From the NCBI GenBank assembly GCA_934540955.1, contig CAKTCY010000068.1, positions 1-9,712 on the forward strand: DNA of 9,712 nucleotides, given 5' to 3'. Below the pieces are notes generated by a model. The model was not told the origin of the DNA. It saw only the letters and a program-made list of their open reading frames with translations, and searched no databases. Each line of letters starts with the position of its first letter. The stretch's first letter is position 1. Of the stretch, positions 1 to 5,184 are shown piece after piece. Origin of the DNA: an uncultured Faecalibacterium sp. GTDB lineage: Bacteria; Bacillota; Clostridia; Oscillospirales; Ruminococcaceae. The translations under genes were made by a program, and so were the position numbers.

Positions 1-803
1 GGCTGCACATCGGCGGTCAGACCCCACTCAAAGCGGGTGCGCAGACGCTCTTCCAGGCTCTTGATCTCCTTGGCGGGGCGGTCGGAGGCGATGACGATCT
101 GCTTGTGGGCGTCGTGCAGGGAGTTGAAGGTGTGGAAGAACTCTTCCTGCGTGGACTCCTTGCCCGCGATGAACTGGATATCGTCCACCAGCAGCAGGTC
201 TGCCACGCGGTACTTCATGCGGAAGTCCTCGGTGCTGCCGGCGCGGATGGCGGCGATCAGTTCGTTGGTGAACTGCTCGCAGGTGACATACATGATGACG
301 AAATCGGGGTGGGTGCGCTTGATCTCGGTCTGAATGGCGGTCAGCAGATGGGTCTTGCCCAGACCGGAGCCGCCGTAGATGAACAGGGGGTTATAGGCCC
401 CGGAGGGGTTTGCCGCCACAGCCTGCGCAGCAGCAAACGCAAACTGGTTGGACGGCCCCTTGATGAAGTTTTCAAAGGTGAACTCGTAGTTGCCCTGCGG
501 GGAGGCGGGGTTTGCCTCGTACTGCTGGGCCAGCACTACCTCGTGGGGCGGGGTGCTGGGCACCACAAGGGTGATGTCCACATCAAAGCCCAGCACGGAC
601 TTGAAGGCCTCCTTGAGCAGGCCAAGGTACCGGTCGGTGACGATCTTGCAGATAAAATCGTTGCGCACCGACAGGGTGATATGGCTGGAGTCCTCAAAGC
701 TGATGGGCTCCAACCCGTCGATATAGAGATTGTACGTTGGCTCGGCCATCTGCGCCTTGCAGTACATCTGGGCCGCTTCTAAAACGTCCTTGAAAGAATC
801 CAT
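1..803 (-). CDS. dnaA: Chromosomal replication initiator protein DnaA (N-terminal 267 residues, cut by window edge)
   Basis: DnaA binds DnaA boxes at oriC as an ATP-dependent AAA+ oligomer, melts the origin and loads the helicase. Reading the minus strand from ATG at 803, the frame stays open to the window edge. Residues 1-75 resemble domain I, and about 80-105 form a short Pro-rich linker (domain II). The AAA+ domain then shows Walker A GGSGLGKT at 144-151, Walker B LLLVDD at 203-208, sensor 1 IASDRP at 238-243 and box VII RLRTRFEWGL at 253-262, with Arg257 as the expected arginine finger. The family is usually about 440-460 residues, so the rest of the AAA+ lid and the DNA-binding domain IV lie outside. 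The start is supported by a GGAGTGG-like ribosome site about 8-14 nt upstream and by the usual N-terminal length. It diverges from rpmH, as in most Firmicutes. Confidence 0.98.
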   Translation of the reverse strand, partial: MDSFKDVLEAAQMYCKAQMAEPTYNLYIDGLEPISFEDSSHITLSVRNDFICKIVTDRYLGLLKEAFKSVLGFDVDITLVVPSTPPHEVVLAQQYEANPASPQGNYEFTFENFIKGPSNQFAFAAAQAVAANPSGAYNPLFIYGGSGLGKTHLLTAIQTEIKRTHPDFVIMYVTCEQFTNELIAAIRAGSTEDFRMKYRVADLLLVDDIQFIAGKESTQEEFFHTFNSLHDAHKQIVIASDRPAKEIKSLEERLRTRFEWGLTADVQ

Positions 804-833
804 AAAACATCCACTCCATTGAATCGGTCGAAG

Positions 834-842
834 TTTTCAACA
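834..842 (+). promoter_or_regulatory. Candidate weak DnaA box in dnaA leader
   Basis: TTTTCAACA differs at one position from the TTTTCCACA boxes found elsewhere in this window. It lies downstream of the predicted dnaA start point and so could take part in autorepression. One mismatch in an AT-rich 9-mer is weak evidence alone. Confidence 0.35.
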
Positions 843-861
843 ATGCTGCTGATACCCCGTT

Positions 862-890
862 AGTATACCACAAAAATCTCCCTGCGTCTA
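862..890 (-). promoter_or_regulatory. dnaA promoter (extended -10)
   Basis: On the minus strand there is a TAGACG -35 (885-890; 4 of 6 matches to TTGACA), a 17-bp spacer and a TATACT -10 (862-867). A TGG just before the -10 gives an extended TGnTATACT motif. The start point would be near 855, leaving a leader of about 50 nt before the dnaA ATG. That leader contains a near-match DnaA box (834-842), which would allow autoregulation. The call is by eye only. Confidence 0.7.
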
Positions 891-941
891 TATTTATATA
901 ATGTAATTTATAATACATAAGATAAGCTGGTACAGCAGCCT

Positions 942-950
942 TGTGGAAAC
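942..950 (-). promoter_or_regulatory. DnaA box, near match
   Basis: The plus strand reads TGTGGAAAC; the minus strand GTTTCCACA is one mismatch from TTTTCCACA and two from the classical TTATCCACA. It lies between the AT-rich run and the exact box at 986-994, in opposite orientation to that box. Confidence 0.5.
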
Positions 951-985
951 ACGCAAAAAAGACCACAATATCTGGTAGAAAAAAG

Positions 986-994
986 TTTTCCACA
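986..994 (+). promoter_or_regulatory. DnaA box TTTTCCACA
   Basis: TTTTCCACA is one base from the consensus TTATCCACA and is a common variant box in Firmicutes. The same exact 9-mer recurs upstream of mnmE and at the right edge of the window, which suggests it is the preferred local variant. It sits about 75 bp upstream of the rpmH -35. Confidence 0.6.
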
Positions 995-1045
995 GCAAAA
1001 TGGTGAAAAAGTTGAAAAGCTTTTAACAGAAAAATCAGAAAAAAG

Positions 1046-1063
1046 TTTGCAGAAAACTGCAAA
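1046..1063. repeat. 7-bp inverted repeat just upstream of the rpmH promoter
   Basis: TTTGCAG (1046-1052) and CTGCAAA (1057-1063) are perfect inverted arms around an AAAA spacer, ending 6 bp before the rpmH -35. The position fits an operator or an origin-protein site, but no known motif is recognised. In this A-rich context chance is possible. Confidence 0.4.
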
Positions 1064-1069
1064 AAATGC

Positions 1070-1099
1070 TTGACAGAACGTCATACTATGCGATATACT
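1070..1099 (+). promoter_or_regulatory. rpmH promoter (SigA type)
   Basis: A perfect TTGACA -35 at 1070-1075 and a TATACT -10 at 1094-1099 are separated by 18 bp. Transcription would begin near 1106, giving a leader of about 73 nt. Two short stem-loops are possible in the leader: GTCCC/GGGAC (1116-1131) and CCCC/GGGG (1141-1153). Confidence 0.85.
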
Positions 1100-1178
1100 G
1101 TTGAATTGCAAGCCTGTCCCCAATCTGGGACCGATCAAGACCCCATACCGGGGATAAGTTTTTACGGAGGATACAACC

Positions 1179-1313
1179 ATGAAGAGAACTTTTCAGCCCA
1201 AGAAGCGTCAGCGCAAGGAAGTTCATGGCTTTCTGACCCGCATGAGCACCAAGAACGGCCGTAAGGTCATCAATGCTCGCCGTGCAAAGGGCCGCAAGAG
1301 CCTGACTGTCTGA
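1179..1313 (+). CDS. rpmH: 50S ribosomal protein L34
   Basis: This gene encodes a 44-residue basic protein of the large ribosomal subunit that contacts 23S rRNA. The translation starts [18 protein letters not shown] and ends in the characteristic [10 protein letters not shown]...RRAKGRK segment, matching L34 over its whole length; 44 residues is the standard size. The ATG is preceded by CGGAGGAT with an 8-nt gap, a strong ribosome binding site. It is the first gene of the plus-strand series, driven by the promoter at 1070-1099 and followed 50 bp later by an intrinsic terminator, so much of its transcript is probably monocistronic. It is easily missed by gene finders because of its size. Confidence 0.98.
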   Translation: MKRTFQPKKRQRKEVHGFLTRMSTKNGRKVINARRAKGRKSLTV

Positions 1314-1362
1314 TCTTAAACCTTGCAGGTGAGATCCGGCGCAGAAATGAATATGCGCACAA

Positions 1363-1399
1363 AAGACCGCTGATATCCCATTGGCGGTCTTATTTTTTT
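1363..1399 (+). terminator. Intrinsic terminator after rpmH
   Basis: AAGACCGC (1363-1370) pairs perfectly with GCGGTCTT (1384-1391), with further wobble pairs inside, followed by A and seven T residues (1393-1399). This separates abundant rpmH transcription from rnpA. Confidence 0.88.
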
Positions 1400-1438
1400 A
1401 CCCGTCAAAAGTTTTTTCGTAAAAATGCCCGGATGGGC

Positions 1439-1467
1439 TTTTAAACTGCAAAATTTTTTGATATACT
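1439..1467 (+). promoter_or_regulatory. rnpA promoter (extended -10)
   Basis: TATACT (1462-1467) is preceded by TGA, forming an extended TGnTATACT -10. A weak TTTTAA -35 (1439-1444) lies 17 bp upstream. The start point would be near 1474, about 45 nt before the rnpA ATG. Its location just after the rpmH terminator supports a separate transcription start for rnpA. Confidence 0.65.
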
Positions 1468-1476
1468 GGCTAAAGA

Positions 1477-1492
1477 GTGCACCTATGTGCAC
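1477..1492 (+). other. 5' leader hairpin of rnpA
   Basis: GTGCAC, loop CTAT, GTGCAC forms a perfect 6-bp stem within a few bases of the predicted transcript 5' end, 8 nt before the ribosome site. It may protect the 5' end or be a dyad operator. No function is known to me. Confidence 0.4.
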
Positions 1493-1517
1493 CCGGACGA
1501 AAGGAGGTGCCGACGTT

Positions 1518-1925
1518 ATGCGTTATCGTCCGATCCGCCGCAACAGCGAGTTTGGCCGTGTGTACGCCCGCGGCAAGTCCTATGTGAACCCGGCACTGGT
1601 GCTGTACGTGCTCAAGACCCGGGGCCGCAATACCCGGGTGGGCCTGACCGCCACGAAGAAAATCGGCCACGCCGTGCAGCGCAACCGCGCCCGCCGCGTG
1701 ATGAAGGCCGCCATCGACGAGCATCTGGATTACAATATCGGCGGCTACGACCTGATCTTCGTGGCCCGGGGCATGACCCCCAAGCTGAAAAGCTGGCAGC
1801 TGAGCAGCGTTGTGGCAAAGCTGTTTGCCCAGGCCGGTCTGCCGGATAAGGCCAAGCGCCCGGACGCAAAGCCGCCCGCCACCGTGCCCCCTGCCCGCAG
1901 GCAGAAGCCGGAGCCTCGCGGGTGA
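1518..1925 (+). CDS. rnpA: Ribonuclease P protein component
   Basis: This is the protein subunit of RNase P. It binds the catalytic RNA and the 5' leader of pre-tRNA and assists 5' maturation. The 135-residue product is strongly basic. Its N-terminal NSEFGRVYARGKS (9-21) resembles the family opening. The family signature RVGLTATKKIG...QRNRARR (40-60) contains the RNR motif at 55-57, and YDLIFVAR (77-84) matches the conserved last strand. The start is set by a near-perfect AAAGGAGGTG ribosome site 8 nt upstream; in-frame codons further upstream fall before the promoter. Residues 109-135 form a Pro/Lys/Arg-rich tail beyond the usual ~115-residue core, probably disordered. Its stop overlaps the yidD start by 4 bp, implying translational coupling. 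Confidence 0.96.
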   Translation: MRYRPIRRNSEFGRVYARGKSYVNPALVLYVLKTRGRNTRVGLTATKKIGHAVQRNRARRVMKAAIDEHLDYNIGGYDLIFVARGMTPKLKSWQLSSVVAKLFAQAGLPDKAKRPDAKPPATVPPARRQKPEPRG

Positions 1926-2224
1926 ACCGGCTGCAGCTGGCCTGCCGCAGGGCGCTGTGCGTGCCCATCCGCATCTACCAGCACACCCTCAGCCCATGGA
2001 TCGGCCGCAGCTGCCGGTTTTCGCCCAGCTGCAGCAGCTACACCATGCAGGCCATTCTGACCCACGGCTGTATAAAAGGCATCCTGCTGGGCGCATGGCG
2101 CATTGCCCGGTGCAATCCGCTGGGCAAATGGGGCTACGACCCCGTCCCGCCGCCCGGCCGCTGGCAAAGCCCCGCCCGCAACCTGCAGCCCGCAAAGCTG
2201 TTTGAAAAGCGGCATAGGGGATAA
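1922..2224 (+). CDS. yidD: Membrane protein insertion efficiency factor YidD
   Basis: YidD is a small membrane-associated protein that aids YidC-dependent insertion of inner membrane proteins. The 100-residue product carries the family signature: YQ at 19-20, LSPWIG (23-28), CRFSPSCSSY (31-40), HG (48-49), RIARCNP (60-66) and YDPVP (72-76), with the three conserved cysteines C31, C37 and C64. The start is GTG within a GTGA overlap with the rnpA stop (1922-1925), so translation is probably coupled to rnpA. A GGAG lies about 9 nt upstream inside rnpA. The C-terminal 20 residues are basic and poorly conserved. The rnpA-yidD-yidC order is the common bacterial arrangement and fits a role in insertion of YidC substrates. 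Confidence 0.95.
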   Translation: MNRLQLACRRALCVPIRIYQHTLSPWIGRSCRFSPSCSSYTMQAILTHGCIKGILLGAWRIARCNPLGKWGYDPVPPPGRWQSPARNLQPAKLFEKRHRG

Positions 2225-2311
2225 AGTTTTCGCTTCTTGTGACGCGCTGCACTGTGGGCGGCGTGTCCTACGATAAAAAAATAATGCGTCCCGGGCCACA
2301 GCCGGGGCAGA

Positions 2312-3385
2312 ATGGACAAAGGTATGAACTTCTTTTACATCCTGAGCGGTCCTCTCGGCTATGTCATGGAGTGGATCTACAAGCTGCTGCCGAACTACGG
2401 CTGGGACATCATCCTCTTTACCCTGCTCATCAACCTCGTCAAGATCCCCCTGCAGACCAGCCAGCAGAAGAGCATGGCAAAAATGTCTGCCTTCCAGCCC
2501 ATGATCACGGAGATCCAGACCAAGTACAAGGATAAGCCCGAAAAGCAGCAGGAGGAGCTGATGAAGCTGCAGCAGGACTTTGGCTATAAGCCCACGGCCG
2601 GCTGCCTGCCCATGCTGCTGAACTTTATGGTCATGTTCGGCGTTATCGGCGTGGTGTATAACCCGCTGGAGCGAATCTTCCACATCAGCGCCGCCGCACT
2701 TGCCAGCGCTGGCGAGGCTATGACCGCCGCCGGCATCTCCTTTACCGCCATCACCCGCGATACCAACATCATCGCCGAGGTGCTGGCAGGCAACAGCGGC
2801 GTGCTGGGCTGCTTTACCGCACAGCAGATCGCTACCATCACCGAGTTCAGCCAGCACATGAACTTCTTCGGCATCGATCTGACCCGCATCCCGAAGCTGG
2901 GCCTGTCTCTGGATATCGTGCTGCCGCTGCTGTCGGTCATCACCATGTTCTGGTCCACCCATGTCAGCATGAAGGCCTCCGGCCAGCAGATGCAGGGCAG
3001 CATGAAGCTGACCATGTACATGATGCCGCTGATGTACCTGTTCTTCTGCTTTACCTACCCGCTGGCATTCTCTCTGTACTACGTCATTTCCAACATCGTT
3101 ATGACCGTGCAGACCCAGATCATGCGCAAATTCTACGACCCCGAGAAGATGCGCAAGGAGGTGGAGGCCGAGATCGCCGCAAAGCGCAAGCAGGAAAAGC
3201 GCGGTGTGAAGAGCACCACCATCACGGTGACCGACCCCAAGACCGGCAAGGCTGTGGAAAAGAACCTTTCCGCCAGCGAGATGAACAAGCGCCGGCTGGA
3301 GTATGCCCGTCAGCTGGACGCCGAGCGCTACAAGGACGAGCGCACCGTGCCGCTGAGCGAGCTTGACAAGCAGGATAAACAGTAA
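2312..3385 (+). CDS. yidC: Membrane protein insertase YidC/Oxa1 family
   Basis: YidC inserts and folds membrane proteins, alone or with SecYEG. The 357-residue product shows a first hydrophobic segment (about 6-26), the core helix WDIILFTLLINLVKIPL (31-47), and the cytoplasmic helical hairpin (50-98) containing KSMAKMSAFQPMI. It continues with a membrane segment GCLPMLLNFMVMFGVIGVVY (97-116), an extracytoplasmic loop (about 120-195), then helices near 196-213, 232-250 and 252-270. An 85-residue charged, basic tail follows. There is no lipoprotein signal or lipobox cysteine, unlike Bacillus SpoIIIJ. At the position of the conserved groove arginine (five residues before the PL pair) there is Asn41, with Lys44 nearby. 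The start at 2312 has a weak GGGGCAG site; ATG 2324 is possible but its Shine-Dalgarno would be too close. jag follows after 18 bp. Confidence 0.95.
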   Translation: MDKGMNFFYILSGPLGYVMEWIYKLLPNYGWDIILFTLLINLVKIPLQTSQQKSMAKMSAFQPMITEIQTKYKDKPEKQQEELMKLQQDFGYKPTAGCLPMLLNFMVMFGVIGVVYNPLERIFHISAAALASAGEAMTAAGISFTAITRDTNIIAEVLAGNSGVLGCFTAQQIATITEFSQHMNFFGIDLTRIPKLGLSLDIVLPLLSVITMFWSTHVSMKASGQQMQGSMKLTMYMMPLMYLFFCFTYPLAFSLYYVISNIVMTVQTQIMRKFYDPEKMRKEVEAEIAAKRKQEKRGVKSTTITVTDPKTGKAVEKNLSASEMNKRRLEYARQLDAERYKDERTVPLSELDKQDKQ

Positions 3386-3403
3386 CAAGGGAGGTAAACG
3401 GTT

Positions 3404-4558
3404 ATGATCCGTACACAGGAAGCGACCGGCAAGACGGTCGAAGAAGCCTTTGCCAAGGCCTGCGCCCTGCTGGGTGTTCAGGCTGAGGATGAAAATGTCA
3501 GCCGTGAAGTGCTGGAATATCCCCAGAAGACCGGTTTTCTGGGCTTGAAGACCACCCCCGCCAAGGTGCGCGTGAGCGTGGAGGAGCCGGATGCCCCCGC
3601 CGCTGCACCCGCAAAGCCGGTGGAGCCGGTGGCAGAGCAGCCCGTTGAGACTGCTGCCCCCGTGCAGGAGACTGCCCCTGCGGCAGAGGAGACTGCTGCA
3701 CAGGAGCCCGCCGCTCCCGCCGCAGAGCAGACCCCCGCTGCCCAGCAGCCCGCCGAGACTGCCGAGGAGGCAGAAGAGGTGGAGGTGCCCATCGTCATCG
3801 AGGAGAACGCCAAGGTGAAGGCCGCTGTGGATTATCTGCGGGAGGTCATCACCCTGATGGGCGTGGAGAACGTGACCTTCAGCGCCGTGCAGAAGGGCGA
3901 GGCTACCATCATCCGTCTGGACGGTGAAAAGCTGGGTGCCCTCATCGGCCGCCGCGGCGAGACCATGGAGAGCCTGTCCTATCTGGCAAGCCTTGTGGCA
4001 AACCGTCTGGAGGGCGATTACATCAAGCTGGGTCTGGACGTTGCCGGCTACCGCGACAAGCGCGAGAGCGACCTGACCGCACTGGCACAGCGCATTGGTG
4101 CCAAGGTGCGCAAGACCGGCCGCAGCTTTGCCATGGAGCCCATGAACCCCTACGAGCGCCGCATCATCCACTCTGCCATCAGCAAGATGGAGGGTGTGCG
4201 CAGCGAGAGCAAGGGCGAAGGCCGTGACCGCCGCGTGGTCATCTACTCCACCGCACCGGATGCCCAGACCGAGAACACCTACGGCGAGCGCCGCGGCCGT
4301 GGCGGCAACCGGAATGGCCGTCGTCCCGGCGGCAACCGCAACGGCGGTTATCGCGGCGAGCGCCGCAGCGAGAACGGCGGCCGCAACGGCGGCTACCGTG
4401 GCAGCCGCAGCGGTGCACCCCGTGGCCCGCGTCCGTCCAGCGTGCCGGAGCGTACCTACGCTCCCCGCGACGCTGAGAGCGCAGCACCCGTAGCACCCAA
4501 GCGCACCGAGCGCGTGGACGACTTTGCAGATTTCAGCTTCGGCAAGATCGAGCTGTGA
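3404..4558 (+). CDS. jag: Jag / KhpB RNA-binding protein (Jag-N, KH, R3H)
   Basis: Jag (also KhpB or EloR) is a cytoplasmic RNA-binding protein, in streptococci partnered with KhpA and involved in cell elongation. The 384-residue product has a Jag-N domain (about 3-55) with KTGFLGLKT (42-50). An Ala/Glu/Pro-rich low-complexity linker (about 60-128) follows. The KH-II domain (about 135-212) carries the loop GRRG (182-185), and the R3H domain (about 215-283) carries MNPYERRIIHSAI with R252-x3-H256. About 100 residues follow: an Arg/Gly/Asn-rich stretch (295-343) with repeated NRNG and NGGYRG, then an acidic end. Typical family members of 200-270 residues lack this tail. The start has a strong AAGGGAGG site 9 nt upstream. 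It is 18 bp after yidC, so co-transcribed, and an intrinsic terminator follows. Confidence 0.95.
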   Translation: MIRTQEATGKTVEEAFAKACALLGVQAEDENVSREVLEYPQKTGFLGLKTTPAKVRVSVEEPDAPAAAPAKPVEPVAEQPVETAAPVQETAPAAEETAAQEPAAPAAEQTPAAQQPAETAEEAEEVEVPIVIEENAKVKAAVDYLREVITLMGVENVTFSAVQKGEATIIRLDGEKLGALIGRRGETMESLSYLASLVANRLEGDYIKLGLDVAGYRDKRESDLTALAQRIGAKVRKTGRSFAMEPMNPYERRIIHSAISKMEGVRSESKGEGRDRRVVIYSTAPDAQTENTYGERRGRGGNRNGRRPGGNRNGGYRGERRSENGGRNGGYRGSRSGAPRGPRPSSVPERTYAPRDAESAAPVAPKRTERVDDFADFSFGKIEL

Positions 4559-4583
4559 TCGGCAGACTTCAATAAAACCATGC

Positions 4584-4623
4584 AGCGCCCCGCATTTCCA
4601 CCGGAAGTGCGGGGCGCTTTTTT
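4584..4623 (+). terminator. Intrinsic terminator after jag
   Basis: AGCGCCCCGCATTTCC (4584-4599) pairs with 4603-4618 around an ACC loop, with one G-U pair, and runs into TTTTTT (4618-4623). It closes the rnpA-yidD-yidC-jag unit 26 bp after the jag stop. Confidence 0.93.
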
Positions 4624-4633
4624 GTGGGACGAG

Positions 4634-4675
4634 CCCTCTCAGGCGCTCCCGCGCCAGCTCCCCCAAAGGGGGAGC
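4634..4675 (+). repeat. Repeat A unit 1 (double-hairpin palindrome)
   Basis: The unit opens with CCCTCTCA. A first hairpin GGCGC-TCCC-GCGCC follows, then CA, then a second hairpin GCTCCCCC-AAA-GGGGGAGC. The same plan recurs in six units in the two gaps around mnmE. It looks like an interspersed extragenic palindrome of the REP/MITE kind. No T tract follows, so it is not an obvious terminator. Confidence 0.8.
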
Positions 4676-4678
4676 AAA

Positions 4679-4730
4679 CCCTCTCAGTCATCTCGCTGCG
4701 CTCGATGCCAGCTCCCCCGAAGGGGGAGCT
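4679..4730 (+). repeat. Repeat A unit 2
   Basis: CCCTCTCAGTC is followed by an imperfect first hairpin (about 4689-4707) and a perfect second hairpin GCTCCCCC-GAA-GGGGGAGC (4711-4729). It is in the same orientation as unit 1 and starts 4 bp after it. Confidence 0.78.
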
Positions 4731-4760
4731 TTTCGGCAACTTCCGGTAAGTAGAGCAAAA

Positions 4761-4807
4761 CCTCCCCCTTCGGGGGAGGTGGATTTGCGAAGCAAAGACG
4801 GAGAGGG
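4761..4807 (-). repeat. Repeat A unit 3 (inverted)
   Basis: Read on the minus strand it starts CCCTCTCCGTC, then hairpin TTTGC-TTC-GCAAA, then hairpin CCTCCCCC-GAA-GGGGGAGG. With unit 1 or 2 it forms a head-to-head pair whose outer ends are CCCTCTC and GAGAGGG, like the terminal repeats of a miniature element. Confidence 0.78.
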
Positions 4808-4842
4808 TTCAGCCCGATTGCGCTAAGCAGAAGTTTTCCCCC

Positions 4843-4875
4843 GCAGCGCCGCGCTTTCGCAGAAAGCGGCGCTGC
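4843..4875. repeat. GC-rich stem-loop between repeat A and repeat B
   Basis: The left arm at 4843-4858 pairs with GAAAGCGGCGCTGC (4862-4875) around a GCA loop, with a 2-nt bulge on the left side. It lies 17 bp before repeat B copy 1. Copy 2 has no equally strong hairpin at this place. Function unknown. Confidence 0.55.
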
Positions 4876-4892
4876 AAATGCTGTTTGTCTCC

Positions 4893-5004
4893 ACGACCCC
4901 TCCCGTGAAAATGGGGTTCAGAAACGCCCGCAGGCGTTTCTGAACCCCGAAATTAAAAATAATTCTTCCGCTGAACATGGCTAGAGCGCAGCGGAAGCCA
5001 TTTT
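4893..5004 (+). repeat. Repeat B copy 1 (112 bp, hypervariable stem)
   Basis: A conserved ACGACCCCTC...GTGAAAA head leads to a perfect 16-bp stem (4913-4928 with 4933-4948) closed by the loop CGCA. Next come GAAATTAAAAATAATT, TTCCGCTGAA and a second small stem ATGGC/GCCAT (4977-4981 with 4997-5001). The copy at 6805-6916 has exactly the same length and layout but a different stem sequence that still pairs perfectly. An alternative pairing CTTCCGCTG/CAGCGGAAG (4965-4973 with 4989-4997) exists only in this copy. I do not recognise the element; it could be a structured RNA, a mobile repeat or a protein-binding dyad. Confidence 0.8.
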
Positions 5005-5012
5005 CAATCCTT

Positions 5013-5044
5013 TTTTCCACAAACATTTTGGAGGATGTGGAAAA
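5013..5044. promoter_or_regulatory. Inverted pair of TTTTCCACA boxes upstream of mnmE
   Basis: TTTTCCACA (5013-5021) and its exact reverse complement TGTGGAAAA (5036-5044) are separated by 14 bp. The 9-mer is the same as the oriC box at 986-994. It starts 8 bp after repeat B copy 1 and lies just upstream of the predicted mnmE promoter, where DnaA binding could affect transcription or DnaA titration. A pair with the same 14-bp spacing occurs at 9681-9712. Confidence 0.55.
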
Positions 5045-5063
5045 ACCGCGCGGCGGGTGTATC

Positions 5064-5088
5064 TTTTTGCGCAAAAACGTGGTAAAAT
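5064..5088 (+). promoter_or_regulatory. Candidate mnmE promoter with TTTTTGCGCAAAAA operator-like palindrome
   Basis: A perfect 14-bp palindrome TTTTTGCGCAAAAA (5064-5077) lies immediately before TGGTAAAAT (5080-5088), an extended -10 of the same type as those of dnaA and rnpA. No convincing -35 is visible at 16-18 bp. The palindrome covers the spacer, so it could be an operator or replace a -35. mnmE needs its own promoter because jag ends in a strong terminator. Confidence 0.45.
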
Positions 5089-5108
5089 AAGCTGTAAAAT
5101 CAGAAAGT

Positions 5109-5153
5109 GTGCGCTGCGGCGGCTCTGCCGTGCCGGGCGCACGAGCAGCGCAC
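5109..5153 (+). other. mnmE leader stem-loop
   Basis: GTGCGCTGC (5109-5117) pairs perfectly with GCAGCGCAC (5145-5153), closing a GC-rich loop. It lies in the predicted 5' leader and ends 17 nt before the GGAAAGGA ribosome site. It could influence mRNA stability or translation; nothing links it to a known riboswitch. Confidence 0.4.
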
Positions 5154-5184
5154 CCGCAGGACGCGTGCGCGGAAAGGATGCAGT

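Larger units (their letters stand above)
804..1069. other. Origin region (oriC, dnaA-rpmH intergenic part)
   Basis: This gap lies between divergent dnaA and rpmH, the classic site of one half of the bipartite Firmicutes origin. It contains a long AT-rich run at about 887-925 (TA-rich steps such as TATTTATATAA), a plausible unwinding element. It also has a DnaA box TTTTCCACA (986-994), its near match on the other strand (942-950), and weaker near matches at 834-842, 1001-1009 and 1010-1018. No exact TTATCCACA is present. The boxes are sparse, so the main box cluster may lie beyond dnaA, outside the window. Position and divergent gene order carry most of the weight. Confidence 0.7.

Noticed and set aside
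1149..1157. DnaA box in the rpmH leader (reverse complement of CGGGGATAA)
   Set aside because: It matches TTATCCACA at only 7 of 9 positions, with mismatches in the conserved CACA part, and is better explained as part of a short leader hairpin.
2225..2311. Separate yidC promoter
   Set aside because: AT-rich bases at 2271-2285 give a -10-like sequence but no -35 at a usable distance; co-transcription from rnpA is simpler.
1745..4666. A 973-codon open frame on the minus strand, antisense to rnpA, yidD, yidC and jag
   Set aside because: It is a by-product of GC-rich third positions in the real genes; the translation is low-complexity Leu/Ala/Gly/His with no domain, and the opposite strand holds four clearly recognised proteins.
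4634..4807. CRISPR array
   Set aside because: The repeated units differ in orientation and spacing, are palindromic themselves, and have no regular spacers.
5107..5184. Earlier start for mnmE
   Set aside because: The 26 added residues have no homology and overlap the predicted leader stem-loop; ATG 5185 has a good GGAAAGGA site and the canonical N-terminus.
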